The translations under genes and the position numbers were made by a program. The notes beneath the pieces are model-generated. The model was not told the DNA's origin, ran no database searches, and saw nothing but the letters and a program-made list of their open reading frames with translations. A stretch of 64,000 nucleotides of DNA from Adiantum capillus-veneris (lineage: Eukaryota; Streptophyta; Polypodiopsida; Polypodiales; Pteridaceae), in NCBI GenBank assembly GCA_014529385.2, contig CM043953.1, positions 65,364,372 through 65,428,371 of the forward strand, in the 5' to 3' direction. Of the stretch, positions 44,360 through 55,767 are shown piece by piece. Each line of letters begins with the position of its first letter. Positions within the stretch are counted from its first letter, which is position 1.

Positions 44360-45826
44360 AGGATGATTATTGTGGTTGGGAGGTTTGGTTAGCTTGTTGT
44401 AGGGGAATGGCTTGGATTTTGTTTTAGGGTTGTAGGTAGAATGGATATTTGGTGTAAAGAGGTTATGAATGCGATTGAGGGGGTATTTTGGGTTTGTGAT
44501 AGGCTTGTTGAGAGGGGAGTAAAGGAAGGGTTTTTTGGAGGGCGGGAAACGGGGAGGAGAGTGGGGTGGTTCTTTTTTTTAAAGGAGATTTGAGCTAGTG
44601 TGGGTCTTTGGGGTTTTGATATAGGTTTTGGTGGGGGATGAGGGAGGGTCTGTGAGGTGGGAGGAAGAGGTGAGAGAGGTTCTAGGGGGGTAAAAGGGGG
44701 TTTTGGCCGGGGCATGGTTTCTTGGTGACTTGGTGAGAGGGGTGTTAGTGGTGAAGGGTGAGAAGATAGAGGGTTTGATGAGAGGGAGGGATTGGAAATG
44801 CTTGCGAACTTCTAGCTCTATGAGCTCCTTGATGGTTTGGTCCTTAGGGAGGCGGGTGATAGATTCTTTCATTGTGGTGATGGTGCGCTTTCTAGATTTT
44901 AAAGCTTCTTCTTCTTCTTTGGTGGAGGCCAAATGAGAGTTTACTATAAGGGATTGCATTTGAGAGAGGAAGAGTTGAATGGAGGTATCTTTCCATTCGG
45001 TTAGGTATTGGAGACAATCACTTGCGGCTAAGAGGGGTAAAGTAATAGAGGAGAGCTTGTTGACGAGGTCGGTGAGACGGCTTTCTACTTCAAGGTGGTA
45101 GTTATCCACTATATTTTGGAGGTTTTGAACAAGGCATTTTTGTGCTTGGATGAGGGCAAGGGTGCAATCTAGTTGATATTGGATTGTGAGGGCGGTGAAT
45201 TTGGCGTTAGGAAGGGCTTGAGCTTGGGTGTCCTCTAGTTAAGACGAGGGGATTTCATGTTAAGGCTATTGGGATTGGCATTGTTCTTGTGTAGTTCCAT
45301 GAGGTGTGTGGTGTAGGAAGAAGCTTTGGCTAGCTTTTTGTGTAGCTTGGTAAACTCAAGAAAGGAGAGATTAATGATAACATCGAACTCCTTGGGTTTA
45401 GAAAGAGAGAGAGGAGAGGGTTTGGATAAGGGGAGGGTTTGGCGCTCCTCCGGTGATGAAGGTTGGTATGAAGAGGGTGTGGTTTTGATGGTGGAGAGGG
45501 TGATTTGAATCTTGGAACGGGTCTGCTTTGGAGGGTTTAAGTATGGTGGGTAGGTCTCCATGTCGGGGTTTGGTTCGGGTGAATCTTCTACCCGAAGATC
45601 CGGCTCAATGAGGGTTGGGGGAGAAGTCGAAGGATTCCTCCGAAAGTTGCTCGAATTCTTCATCCATAACTTTGTATGGGTCGAGCGTGAGGTGGTCTAG
45701 TGCTAGCGTATTCTCCATGAAGTGATTGTTGTTATTGGGTGGGTCGTTGACCGGTGGGCCATTTAGTCGATCATGACACTTTCCTTTTGAAGGACTTGGA
45801 TGGTACCATATTTTGAAACTTGTCAA
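44360..45826 (-). pseudogene. PLE-1 upstream ORF, low-complexity and coiled-coil-like
   Basis: Three partly overlapping frames can be read: 45826-45605, 45663-45235 and 45109-44579. They are rich in Pro, Ser, Thr and Lys. The part at 45109-44800 has alternating hydrophobic and charged residues (EEEEALKSRKRTITTMKES, KELIELEVRKHFQSL), suggesting a helical segment. A Thr-rich stretch (44349-44220) lies next to the RT start. No conserved domain is recognised. It may be the N-terminal extension or ORF1 of PLE-1. Confidence 0.4.
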
Positions 45827-47754
45827 CGAATCTTGGTAGTATTCTTATTATAGCAATTTGTTTTGTTCGATGCCACCTTACTCCCATGTCAAGATCTCTC
45901 AAACTACAACAAGGTGAGGAGTCACAAAGGAGTGCTGAAGTTAAGGGGGTAAAAGAGTTATTGGGAGTAGGTCTTAATGAATGGCTACGATTTCATGTCA
46001 TTTTTGTTGTGTTTTAATGTAAAATTGTATTATCCAAATACACATAATAAAAAAATTCTTATATGTTATGACGGGTCCACTTAAACAACAAGGTGAAAGG
46101 ATCACATTGGCATTCTAAAATACCCAATAAAATGAGAAAAATAGTTAAATAAAACAATAAAATAAAGACTCATTGACAAACTAACCAAAAATAATATTTC
46201 AGTGCTTTCAAAAGAAAAGGTAGGTTTAGTAAACAATAAAAAAAAAAATCTATGAGCTTTTATTTGCAAGGCTCCATATAGTTTGGATTCCACCTTCAAG
46301 GCAACCAAGGTCCTCTCACAAGAAGAGCACCTAGTTGTTATAAGGCTGGGATCAAATTTTGAAAGGATGTGTTTGAGGATGGTAAATTGGTTACAAAGCA
46401 CGACCTCCTCCAGCAATTCAGATCTCAGAAGGTTGTGCACAATTCCTAATTGCTAAAATGGAATCTATGAAACCAAATTTTCAAAGGTGCTTCAAGGGGA
46501 GTGTATTCTATCTAGTCAACATGTGTAGAGACATCGACAGCTCCAAGGAAGTTCAATATAGATTTAATCCTGCTCTTGTGGCAAAGCTTAACTCCAGATA
46601 AGGAATCTCTTGGAATGCCCATCAATGGGCTTACAAATGTAAATGCTTTACGGGCTACCCCTTGTCTATGAAACAGAGTTGCCTCTTATTTTGCATATGT
46701 AAATCTCATGGGGACACTTATTTGTTAATTGTCCACACAACCATCACTTCATTAGGGAACTTCAAAAAGCTTATGACAATGCTCTGTCCCATATATTTTT
46801 TTCTAGGTGAATGTAAACACATGGGCATTCCCCTTTGGACCTGTCTCAAGAGTTCTTACTTATGTCCTCGCTTTCATCCTTTTTGTGCCTTCCTAGTTGT
46901 CCTTCTTTTAGCCATCCTGATGTAAGGAGATGCAATTTCCTCCAAAGACACAAATTTCCTTAGACGAACACATTTTGATTGTAGCACTTTTTGGGTTGTA
47001 AATACACGCCTTAGAGCCTCACCAATAAGTGAGATAGTTTTCTTTAATTTTGGTAAGGAGGGGCACCAAGTAGTGGGGTCACACAAAATTCTTTTGATCT
47101 TGTACGACTCTTTCTCATCCTCTTATGTATTGCAGGCCACTGCAACTTTTCACCTTGTTAGTTTTTTCATCACTTTTATTCACAACAATCTTAGCAAAGT
47201 AACATTTTCCTAAACATGAACACATCCCTTTTTGGTGTCTTAGAAAAACGAAATTCACACTTCTAATTATATTCGAAGTAACTTCACTTGAAAGGTTTGG
47301 AACTAAGTCTTTCCTCATTGGCTCACATGACCAACCTTGATGATGCAAAACAATCTTTTTTTACACCTTAGAGACTTGATGATCCAAAGCTTGGATCCAC
47401 AAAAAGAGGATTATTGAAAAACAAACTTGCAACTAAGGTTTTCTTCGCCATATTTGTCCTATTTCCTTTGATTTCACTTATGGAATGGTCTTGTCCTTCT
47501 TTGAACTTGCAAACTTCACTTTTTGCTTGCTTCTCTAGAGAGGCCTTTGTATGGAAAGATTTGTATTAGTTTAAACCTTGCCTCATATTCTCTTACTAGA
47601 TTTTGACTTGAGTGGTTGGAGAGTTTTGGTAGTTGTACCCATTGTTGCCTCTTGAGCTTGAAGTTGACTAGTGTTGAAATGTGTTCTTTGCTAGTTGTAA
47701 TTGTTCATCGGATAGATGATCCGCTCAATCACAAATCAAAAAGAAAACCTGTAC

Positions 47755-47833
47755 GAGAATTGAACAGTAAATCACACGACATTCAATGTGGAAGAGAATT
47801 GAACAATAAATCACACGACATTCAATGTGGAAG
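47755..47833. repeat. Tandem duplication, two units of about 39 bp
   Basis: The unit with AGAATTGAACA, TAAATCACACGACATTC and AATGTGGA occurs twice in a row. Confidence 0.85.
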
Positions 47834-49367
47834 AGCATAGTTTCCCGTGACGAAGTATCGATTCCAAAGTTGAGTACCCTTGGCCATTTTTTGGAAAATT
47901 TGGAAGCTCAAACAGGCCCTTTAAGAATGTTCATGTTTCTCTTTCTTGTCCAAATGGCTAAAAAGATCAAGGCTTTTTATCCCTTCACTTGCCCCCAATT
48001 TTATGCAAAGCTCTTGAGATTCATCATGAGATAGGATACCACACATATTCACAGCTAGGACCATTGATGGTTTAATATTTTTTACATTTGGGATTTGTAG
48101 ACAAATTAGGTCGGTGTAAAAGGGGACAAACATAAAATCAACGTCTCGTTGAAAACACTAGTCATACTGATTGTTCCTTATAAAAAAATCTTATTGCACG
48201 AGGGTAAAATTGAAGTTCTTAAAGGTTTGCAAAGTAGTCAACTTGCGTTCTAATGGGGAAGTAAATAATTGAGGTAAAAAAGATGATAGATTGGAAAGTA
48301 TCCCATTGGTGAAAGAAAGCTTGCTTTCCATCATCCTCATCTAACTTTAGGATGATCCATAAATTTTGCATAGTGGAAACATTGATTGTAATCTTGTGAT
48401 GGAGAAGAGATCCCATATTAGTGCTATTCATATTGATTTGCCAAGATACACTCTTTGAATATAGAAGCGGTAAGATATACATCACAAATGTTTTGGTTGT
48501 GATTACCAAGTGTTTCATTTGGGTAAACCATCCATTTGTTCCAAGAAAATGGGGTTTTAAACTCAAAAGCTATAGTAAGATAATTTTTGGCAAAAGAAAT
48601 CTTGAATTGATGCCATGTTCTAGGAGCATTGGGCTTGGCATTAAGAGCATTCCGTCATTGCAAAGCATTGTCTTTGAGAGATCCAAAAACTTGGAAAGCT
48701 TAGATTTTCTAGTGTAGTATCCATTGTTGAAGGCAACCTCAAATTACACGATTTTTACTCAATCCTTAGCTTTAAAAATGCGTAACATTTAACCATAGAG
48801 CTACCATCTTTGAAGGGTTTGGGCCCGGGCCTCATGGATGAAGGAAAATAAGGAAACTAACCAAAATGCATGGGGTAGGATCTTGCCATGGGATTGCAAG
48901 TGGGCAAAGGTGGTGGAGGTAAAGAAGGAAACTTCAATTTATCTAAAAAGTAGAACTTTCATTGGGGGCCATCATATAGAAAACATGTCCCGTCCATGAG
49001 GTTGAAGGAGAAAGACTAGTGGGAAGAAACTAGTGGTGGAATAAAACTTTTGGATCTAGAACAATGTAACATGACTCGTGTACTTAATGATCCACTAGGA
49101 ATGAGTGGAGGAGACGGTATGGGTGAAATGGGTGATATAGGAATCACGATTGGATTTGGGGGTCGGAGAGAGTTTACTAGTCACCATCAGGTGCACCCCA
49201 CAATATCAACAAGACATTGAAATCCTTGCCTTGAACACTCCTTCAACATATGGTGCATATAATTTAAAGATAATAGTTGCTTGAAGTTCTTCATTAGTTT
49301 CTTCAGTCAAGTTTGTAGGTGATGATCCTTCTATAAGAATAAGAAAAAAAGTGTGATTTGACCACTC

Positions 49368-49501
49368 TAATCATCCATTGGATGAATGATCCACTAATCA
49401 TTAAATGGAGATTAAAACTATAACCAAACTACTGTAATCATCCATTGGATGAATGATCCACTAATCATTAAATGGAGATTAAAAATATAACCAAACTACA
49501 C
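49368..49501. repeat. Tandem duplication, two 67-bp units
   Basis: The unit starting TAATCATCCATTGGATG occurs at 49368 and 49435 with one or two differences. Each unit contains ATCCATTGGAT and overlapping partly inverted TGATCCACTAATCA motifs. Confidence 0.9.
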
Positions 49502-50284
49502 GCTTGAAGTCAACTTACCCTTCATGAGCATTGGCCCTCAAGGCAAGATCATCTATTGGTGGTATTTGTGGAGAGTTTCTAGTTGATATGTGCACCCAAA
49601 CACTCAATATGTTTATAAGTGACTCACTGGCCTCAATTTTATCCCTTTGGCCCAAAAGCAACCCCTAAGCGAGTCACAATCAGACTCATGAACATAGAAC
49701 TGGATGCAACTATTTTATCCAATGACCTTAGAAACTTTAGCGTGCAATTTGAGCACATCATTTTTCTTCTTGCAACATTCAAAGTGAGTTGACGTTATGC
49801 TTAATGAAAGTTGTATGCTTTTGAATGTGCATTCCAGCTAGGTTAAAAGTACCCATTTAGGTTCGTGTTGAGAACTCCTATATGTTGAATTGGGTTTTGT
49901 ATCAAACTAGCATCCTAGAAATAAGAAGTGAATAAAGAAATGCAACGAGATTGGATGTTGAGGGCATGGGCTCCTTGATAGTTCAGTGGCGCATGGTTGG
50001 AGACCTAAAGACGTTAAAATGCATGTACAATGTTTTCAAAGGAGAAACAATAAAAATAGCTTGGACAAGCCATACGGGGAAAAGAACTTTAGATAAACAT
50101 CTTCACGACTAACATATGGCCCATTTTGGATATCCCACTATATAGGGTGCACATATACACAATGCATGTACTTTATAGGATATCAGAAAACTAATGTTCT
50201 CTCTACATCTATCTTGCATTGACCACTTGACCTATCCTTGCAAAGTAAAGGGCGATCTCAGCCTTACAGGAAATTTTCTCAGAG

Positions 50285-51200
50285 ATGGATTTGCAGAGAG
50301 GACATGTTTATATAGAGCGTGATGAAAAGAGATCTAAAAATGGCCCAGATGGCCCAAAAAAGCTATCCATTGGTGGTGTGAAATCCCAACCCTTCCTATC
50401 AATTCCTATGACCGGAAGACAATGTAAAATTCATAGCACACAAGAAAGACAAGCATTGAGATGCAATAGGTGGAAAAATTTGCATAATGAAAATGTTGAT
50501 CATGCAAACAGTGGTACAACCAAAGACTCGTGTAAGACGAAGGTATGGAAAACCTTGGATGCAATATTCAAGTTTTTTGAATTGAACACATGGACTGATA
50601 CTGACTATGCAAATTTTCAAGAGGCTTTGGAGACCTTTCACAAAACATTTATTAATGTCTAGATAAATCAACTTATCGCTTGTTTGTCGATATGACAATG
50701 TTTGGATTTGCAAATCTGTTTCTTGGTAATGTTTGTGCTTGCTATGTGTGCAACGTATTATATGTAATCGCATGCCTTGGTTTGCAATGAGATATGGCAG
50801 CTTGGATACTTGGTCTACACAAGGCATAAAGAATATCCACTACTAAGATCCTACTAGTTATTTCAATCACACTCAACATGGAGGTGGGGCAACAGACAAT
50901 GCCAACAATTTAGAGGAGCTACATTAATGGATGTATTAAAAACTTATGCATAGATCATGAAATAAGTAAAAAATTGTCACATTGGCCATGCAGTGAAAGT
51001 AACCCAAAAAATGATGTCTGCTTTAACATAAGGGATCTCTTCTATAAGTTGAAGGACCAGCTGTTATTGTATGAGAAGATTAGTGGATCCAAAAGTACTC
51101 TCATAGAGATAGTACACATAGAGTATAAAATGCTTCATAAGCAACAATCTATGGAATATGCATGCCGTTCCAAATCATCCCTTGCTATTCACTAGGGCCC
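50285..51200 (+). pseudogene. Unrecognised decayed ORF with an HTQHGGG motif
   Basis: A 125-codon frame (50285-50662) rich in Lys/Asn passes, over frameshifts, into MPWFAMRYGSLDTW (about 50773-50815). It then reaches NHTQHGGGATDNANN (about 50864-50908). A final frame (50974-51195) contains FNIRDLFYKLKDQLLL. The run of compatible coding-like pieces on one strand suggests a decayed protein gene, perhaps from a transposon, but I cannot name the family. Confidence 0.35.
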
Positions 51201-51727
51201 ATAACACCTGGTGTGCATGTATTTAGCAAAAACTAACCGAACCTGTACATCCATAATGATGCTTGCCAATACTTATGGCAAATGTGATGCGCCTAGCACA
51301 CATTAACAGGAATGTAAATAGTTCTGAAAAGAAACTAAATACTTTCATTTGCAATCTTTTGCAAGCTTTGCTTAAACGTCTGAACCATAATAGAAGGTGA
51401 AACAGTGATCACTTCTAGATACAAACAATGAAACTTTGTCATTAACAACTTATAGCCATGCTATATGTATAAACAACCATCTGTAATGTTGTTTAACAGT
51501 ACTTGTACCTTGACAAGTCATCCTAAGTACCCGACAATTTCTGGCCACGAAATTGCTCCTGATACGTCGTGCTAAAAATGGTCTAGAAAACAGATGTGAC
51601 CAACACCTAGGGACTTTGTCGTGACACATAATTTGAAATAATGACGCCAGTGTCAGTCCAGAGACTCATATTCTCCACATGTGGAATATGTCTTATGTAA
51701 GGATGTGTAAAAAAAAACATCCTTCAA
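51201..51727. other. No feature seen
   Basis: Non-coding, moderately AT-rich; no repeat or motif recognised. Confidence 0.4.
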
Positions 51728-51777
51728 GTACAAGATGTACTTGTGTGTGGAGGTACAAGATGTACTTGTGTGTGGAG
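51728..51777. repeat. Tandem duplication, two 25-bp units
   Basis: The unit GTACAAGATGTACTTGTG plus TGTGGAG occurs twice. Each copy contains the palindrome-like CAAGATGTACTTG. Confidence 0.85.
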
Positions 51778-54700
51778 GTAACTACAGACACTCTACGACG
51801 GGAGTGAGAGGGACCCTCATTCATTGCTCCACACTGGCTAAACCGAACTCCTTGAGTTCCTAGACCATGTTGTATCCCATGTGACAACATGTGCCATATT
51901 GAATCCTACAAGTGAAGTCATAACAGCATAAGGCAGAAATATAGATTGGACACTTGGCCCAAAATACTTTTTGCCGACATGCCCTTGGCATGGCTCTGTA
52001 ACATTCAACCGCACTTATACGTCTTGAAAAACCAAGCAAAGCATACTAAAAATGGAATAACACCAAATCAATAGATGCGTACCTGGAGAGTTGTACGTAA
52101 TGTACAATTACATGTATTCAAATGGAGAGGAGCACGTCCCCTACCTGAAAAAACAAACAGCATTGTACTGGGAACTCTGGGTGTTGCCTTTGCAATCCAA
52201 GCCCATGGATTGGAATCTACGTAGTCAAACCCCTTGGTAAGGCTCTTTGTAGAAACTGCTCAACTAGCAGATAACGGTAACGAACATAGTCAACCGTGTG
52301 CAGAATGATTGGAAACAACTTGGCAAGTGTGTCCGTCCGCTACCGTGTGTGTTAGATTGCGGAATTATTTCCTTGAAAGTATAGCTGGGAGAGATCAACT
52401 GTGATCTTCAATGCAGATCAAACTGTGATCCTTAATGCCTATGGGATGATGCAGCAATCACTCGACGGGTCTTACCCCAAAAAGTATGTCCATAGACATG
52501 TCGTAGTGCTATAGTGAGAGCAAGAAATCCACATAAGTTAGATGTCTAGCTCGTATTAACAGCAATGCTGTCTCAATTGTGGGCTGCCTCTAGACTCCAT
52601 GGTATAGATCAGCTGATGTAAGTGCAAGAGTATCAAAAACTCAACTTGAGCATCGCACTAGAAACATATGGTGCAAAAATGACACCCTAAACATCCGGAA
52701 TGACAAGACTCTTGCTTGTCCATTAACGTCGATGTGTACTTCCTTGGGTATATCTGGACAACAATCACCCAAAGAATACCAATAGTTGGGTCTTACCCTT
52801 GTCTTGACATCGGCTCTTAGCCTGTTTGGCTCATAGCCCTTAGGCAAAATAGTGTTCAATCGACGAACCGATGAAGACTAATTTTAGTAGCATCTTAGCT
52901 ACGTGCTAGTTGTGAGTTAGAGCACCTTGGCTCAAGCTGACTCAGGAGAAAAACATGTATCAAAAGCTTCTTAGAAGATTAGAGATAGAGAACAAAAGGA
53001 AGAACATGCTGGGCTGAGGAACTTGCCTTAAGTTTTTAGAGTGTGTGCCCAAGCTATGTACTCTTAAACATCTTATGCCTGACTTGCAGCTTATCGTATA
53101 AGTATTCCAAAATCTGTCTATATGACGCTCTCATCGAGAGAGGCAACAGAAAACACAAGTTAAATCTTGACCGTCTACCGTGTAGGGTCGTGACTGTATG
53201 AGGATGACTCGAAAGGGGCACCTTGCCGGTGAATCGAAACGAAATTGTAGATTCGTTTTAGTATTGGTGAGTGTTGATAGCAACCAACAATCCATCCGTA
53301 CTCTGCCCTTGACAGAGTTGCGAGTGTGTTAGCGGAAGCGTAATCCATGAAGTGGTGGAATTTATGCCACCTGCTTAGTATGCCGTGCATAAAGAATGGT
53401 AAGCCCTCGCGCAGAGTGATGGCCTCAAACGTGAGAACCAAAACTGTAAGTATCTTGCACAATTGAAACTTGTAGGGATTCTGTGAGCTGAGATCCCTTA
53501 TTTTGCCAGTTCCCTGAAGCCGTGCTTCCTATAAAATTGCTAAAGCACTTTGCTTTGCACTATGACAGTAATTGCCAAGTAAAGTGTAAACAGGAAGAAA
53601 CGGGAAAAACTTCAACTTGGCTAACCTGGTCATTGTTGCTGCAACCAGTTTTCATGATAGTTGGGAGAAAAACTCATTCCAAAACGGCCCATAGCCATAT
53701 CTGCACAGACGCCCTCGTATGTTGTATACACTCGTCTGGTACATAAGGGCATAACCTGCAAAATTGAATTCACCTGCAAACACCTTGCCTATTCTTTCCA
53801 TATTATGTATGCTCATAGCATATGCCAAACGTGGGAAGTCACAATGCAAGATCCCTAAATTGAAGCCTTTGAGCCATAAGAATTATCGGCCGTGCCGATC
53901 CCTGTAAGTATCAGTTTCTTTTGCATGGCTTGAATATGGTGTAGTCAAGCCCTGCTCGATGTTGATCTCTCAACCAAACAATGGCTCTTTGCAAACAAAG
54001 CAGTGGGCAAAAAATTGACTGCCTACGGAACTTGTCACAAGATGTGCTCGTGCCTGCATGCAAGAGCTACACAGCATGTTTGAAATCATAATCAAACCAA
54101 AACAAAAGCTATTGCATACCTTGGCGATAAAAAGAATTAATCGGCCATGCCAACATCGGTACCATACTCATTTCAGGCGCTGCATGTACTTTCTTGAATG
54201 CAATTGAATAACAGTACCAATTGGTAGCAACCTGCGGTGCATCATCTTGCACGGCTACCTTGATTGGACAAGAATAATTCTTGAAGCAAGAAGCAACTTG
54301 TGCAAATATCTGGAATATCCCCTACAATTGAGATCATACATAAAACGAGAAAACCTTTAAAACATGAAACCTCAAACCTGTGGATTAGTCTGAATCCTTG
54401 TGCTCTTGTTGAATCTTGGTCCAGTCTAACCACTAGCACATCCCTTGCATGTGATTGACAGCTTCGGAACACGAGGTTGATTCCATGGTCATGATGTCCT
54501 GACATCATGCCGATGGATTCGCAAAGTGGCATTCGCCATCGACTTCATGATGTATTTACTGCAGGCTATACACAGTTACATTCGATGATGTATTTGCTTG
54601 CCCTCTGTCTTTGAAATGCTGCAGATTCGCCCTCCGTGGTATCCACGTCCTTGCAAAACTGCAACATAGCTCATGGGCCAACCCCCTTGATTCTAAACAC

Positions 54701-54997
54701 AATCTTGAAGCTGTAGTATGTAATCGTCTCCTTGAAAACGTCGTAGACGACTTGATCTTCTCGACGAAACAAGTACTAATAGATACTTAGCCATCGTAAG
54801 TTAACCTTGATCCACTTCGACAATTTCTGCAATTTTGGAGAATCTGCAGAAAATTGACGGCCAGTCGAAGAATTTCCTGATCCCTTGTCGATGAGGTTAC
54901 ATCGCACCTTGGCTGACCACCGGGGGAAAAACTGCGTACTCTGTGCACGGGGTGTGTGCCGGGGTGGGCATTCACCCATGTCCAAATTTTTGTCCAA
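51778..54997 (-). pseudogene. Decayed minus-strand coding region, family unknown
   Basis: Several open pieces on the minus strand follow each other. They are 54997-54776, about 54760-54560 (EDQVVYDVFKETITYYSFKI), 54532-54242 (HHDHGINLVFRSCQSHARDV), 53849-53652 (RIGKVFAGEFNFAGYALMY), 53462-53175 (WHKFHHFMDYASANTLATLS) and 52859-52641 (RVRPNYWYSLGDCCPDIPK). They look like eroded exons or frames of one large protein. They share no motif with the reverse transcriptases or hAT enzymes here. They lie internal to the LTR at 55556, so they could belong to that element, to another transposon, or to a host pseudogene. Confidence 0.35.
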
Positions 54998-54999
54998 GG

Positions 55000-55542
55000 C
55001 CCAAAGCCTTAGGGCGTGTACATGTGGGAAATAAAACTTCTACTGTCGGCTATGGCAGCCAACAGTGCCGTGACACGCTTGGGAGGAGATGGCGGCTCTT
55101 GTGATGCCCGCCACGCTCGGTTGCAGTGACGTGAATTGCGTTGCTGTTCCTCGCGCTCCCGTCGAGCTCCATAGCTCCGGGTTTTGCGCAGTTCGGCCGC
55201 TCTCCCCCCTTCGCCTCAAGAGGCCGTGCCCACACTCGATTGTTCCTTCCCCGCCAGTCAAGAGAGGAGTCCCACAGCGTCGTCCCCGACCTTGAACAGC
55301 ACAGCCTGCATGCTTATGCAAGACCATGCATGGCGCGGCTTGCTGCTGAAAAACGAGGGAGAGGGATTCCGAGAGAGGGAGAGAGCAAACCCTGTTGAAA
55401 GGAAGGCTAGGCCTCGACTGAAGTCAATCGAGAGAGAGATTTTGAAAGAGAGGGAGAAAGAGAGAGATCCCCGCTTGAGAGAGAGCTCGCTCCATGCCTT
55501 CTCCTCCGCCCTGGCTCCACCTTCCCCCTTCCTCTCCACCTT
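55000..55542 (-). mobile_element. LTR retrotransposon leader region
   Basis: Minus-strand sequence directly inside the primer-binding site, with pyrimidine/purine-rich runs and no recognisable gag. A GC-rich part near 55080-55330 has open frames in several phases, probably compositional. Confidence 0.4.
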
Positions 55543-55554
55543 GCTTTGATACCA
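55543..55554 (-). promoter_or_regulatory. Primer-binding site for initiator tRNA-Met
   Basis: TGGTATCAAAGC on the minus strand, one base from the LTR end; the plant consensus is TGGTATCAGAGC. It marks the 5' LTR of a minus-strand retrotransposon. Confidence 0.75.
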
Positions 55555-55555
55555 G

Positions 55556-55724
55556 TGTAAGAAACTAGGCAACTAGGCTTCCTGGATCCTCCTCCCAACC
55601 TCCCTCTATAGGTGGGCTCCTAGCCCCTTGCCCTAGACGGATCCCCTGTCCACACTGCCTAGCCCGGCCCTTGATCGTAGTCCTTGCCTAGCCTAGTTCT
55701 TAGGGTACACGACCCGTGTCCTGA

Positions 55725-55726
<2 letters not shown>
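55556..55726 (-). repeat. 5' LTR, unassigned LTR retrotransposon
   Basis: 171 bp bounded by TGTAAGAAAC and GTCCTGACA in plus-strand sense (TGTCAGGAC...TTTCTTACA on the minus strand). The primer-binding site lies on its inner side. A (TC)n run (55727-55760) flanks the outer side, so the element may have inserted in or beside a microsatellite. The 3' LTR was not found. Confidence 0.65.

Positions 55727-55760
<34 letters not shown>

Positions 55761-55767
<7 letters not shown>

Larger units (their letters stand above)
41850..45830 (-). mobile_element. Penelope-like retroelement (PLE-1)
   Basis: A minus-strand retroelement with an upstream Pro/Ser/Thr-rich reading frame (45830-44360) and a reverse transcriptase (44156-about 42430) of Penelope type. 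Ends are not defined: no terminal repeats or target duplication could be identified. No GIY-YIG endonuclease motif could be seen after the RT thumb; this could reflect decay or an endonuclease-lacking subtype. Confidence 0.7.
45831..50284. other. AT-rich decayed region, little recognisable
   Basis: Short open stretches occur on both strands. On the minus strand near 48130-47930 a segment IPNVKNIKPSMVLAVN followed by LSHDESQELCIKLGA weakly resembles the NB-ARC part of plant NLR proteins. Minus-strand ORFs at 47348-47115, 47086-46874 and 46440-46102 are unrecognised. Two tandem duplications are listed separately. No intact gene is visible. Confidence 0.35.

Noticed and set aside
44171-44392. 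Valine-rich plus-strand frame resembling a membrane protein
   Set aside because: It is the antisense of a Thr-rich repeat in the Penelope-like element, so the hydrophobicity is compositional.
49368-49501. Possible CRISPR-like repeat pair
   Set aside because: Only two adjacent units with no spacers, in a eukaryotic transposon-rich context; it is a simple tandem duplication.
55040-55549. Several GC-rich open frames on both strands
   Set aside because: They sit in the leader of an LTR element next to its primer-binding site, overlap in many phases and show no domain.
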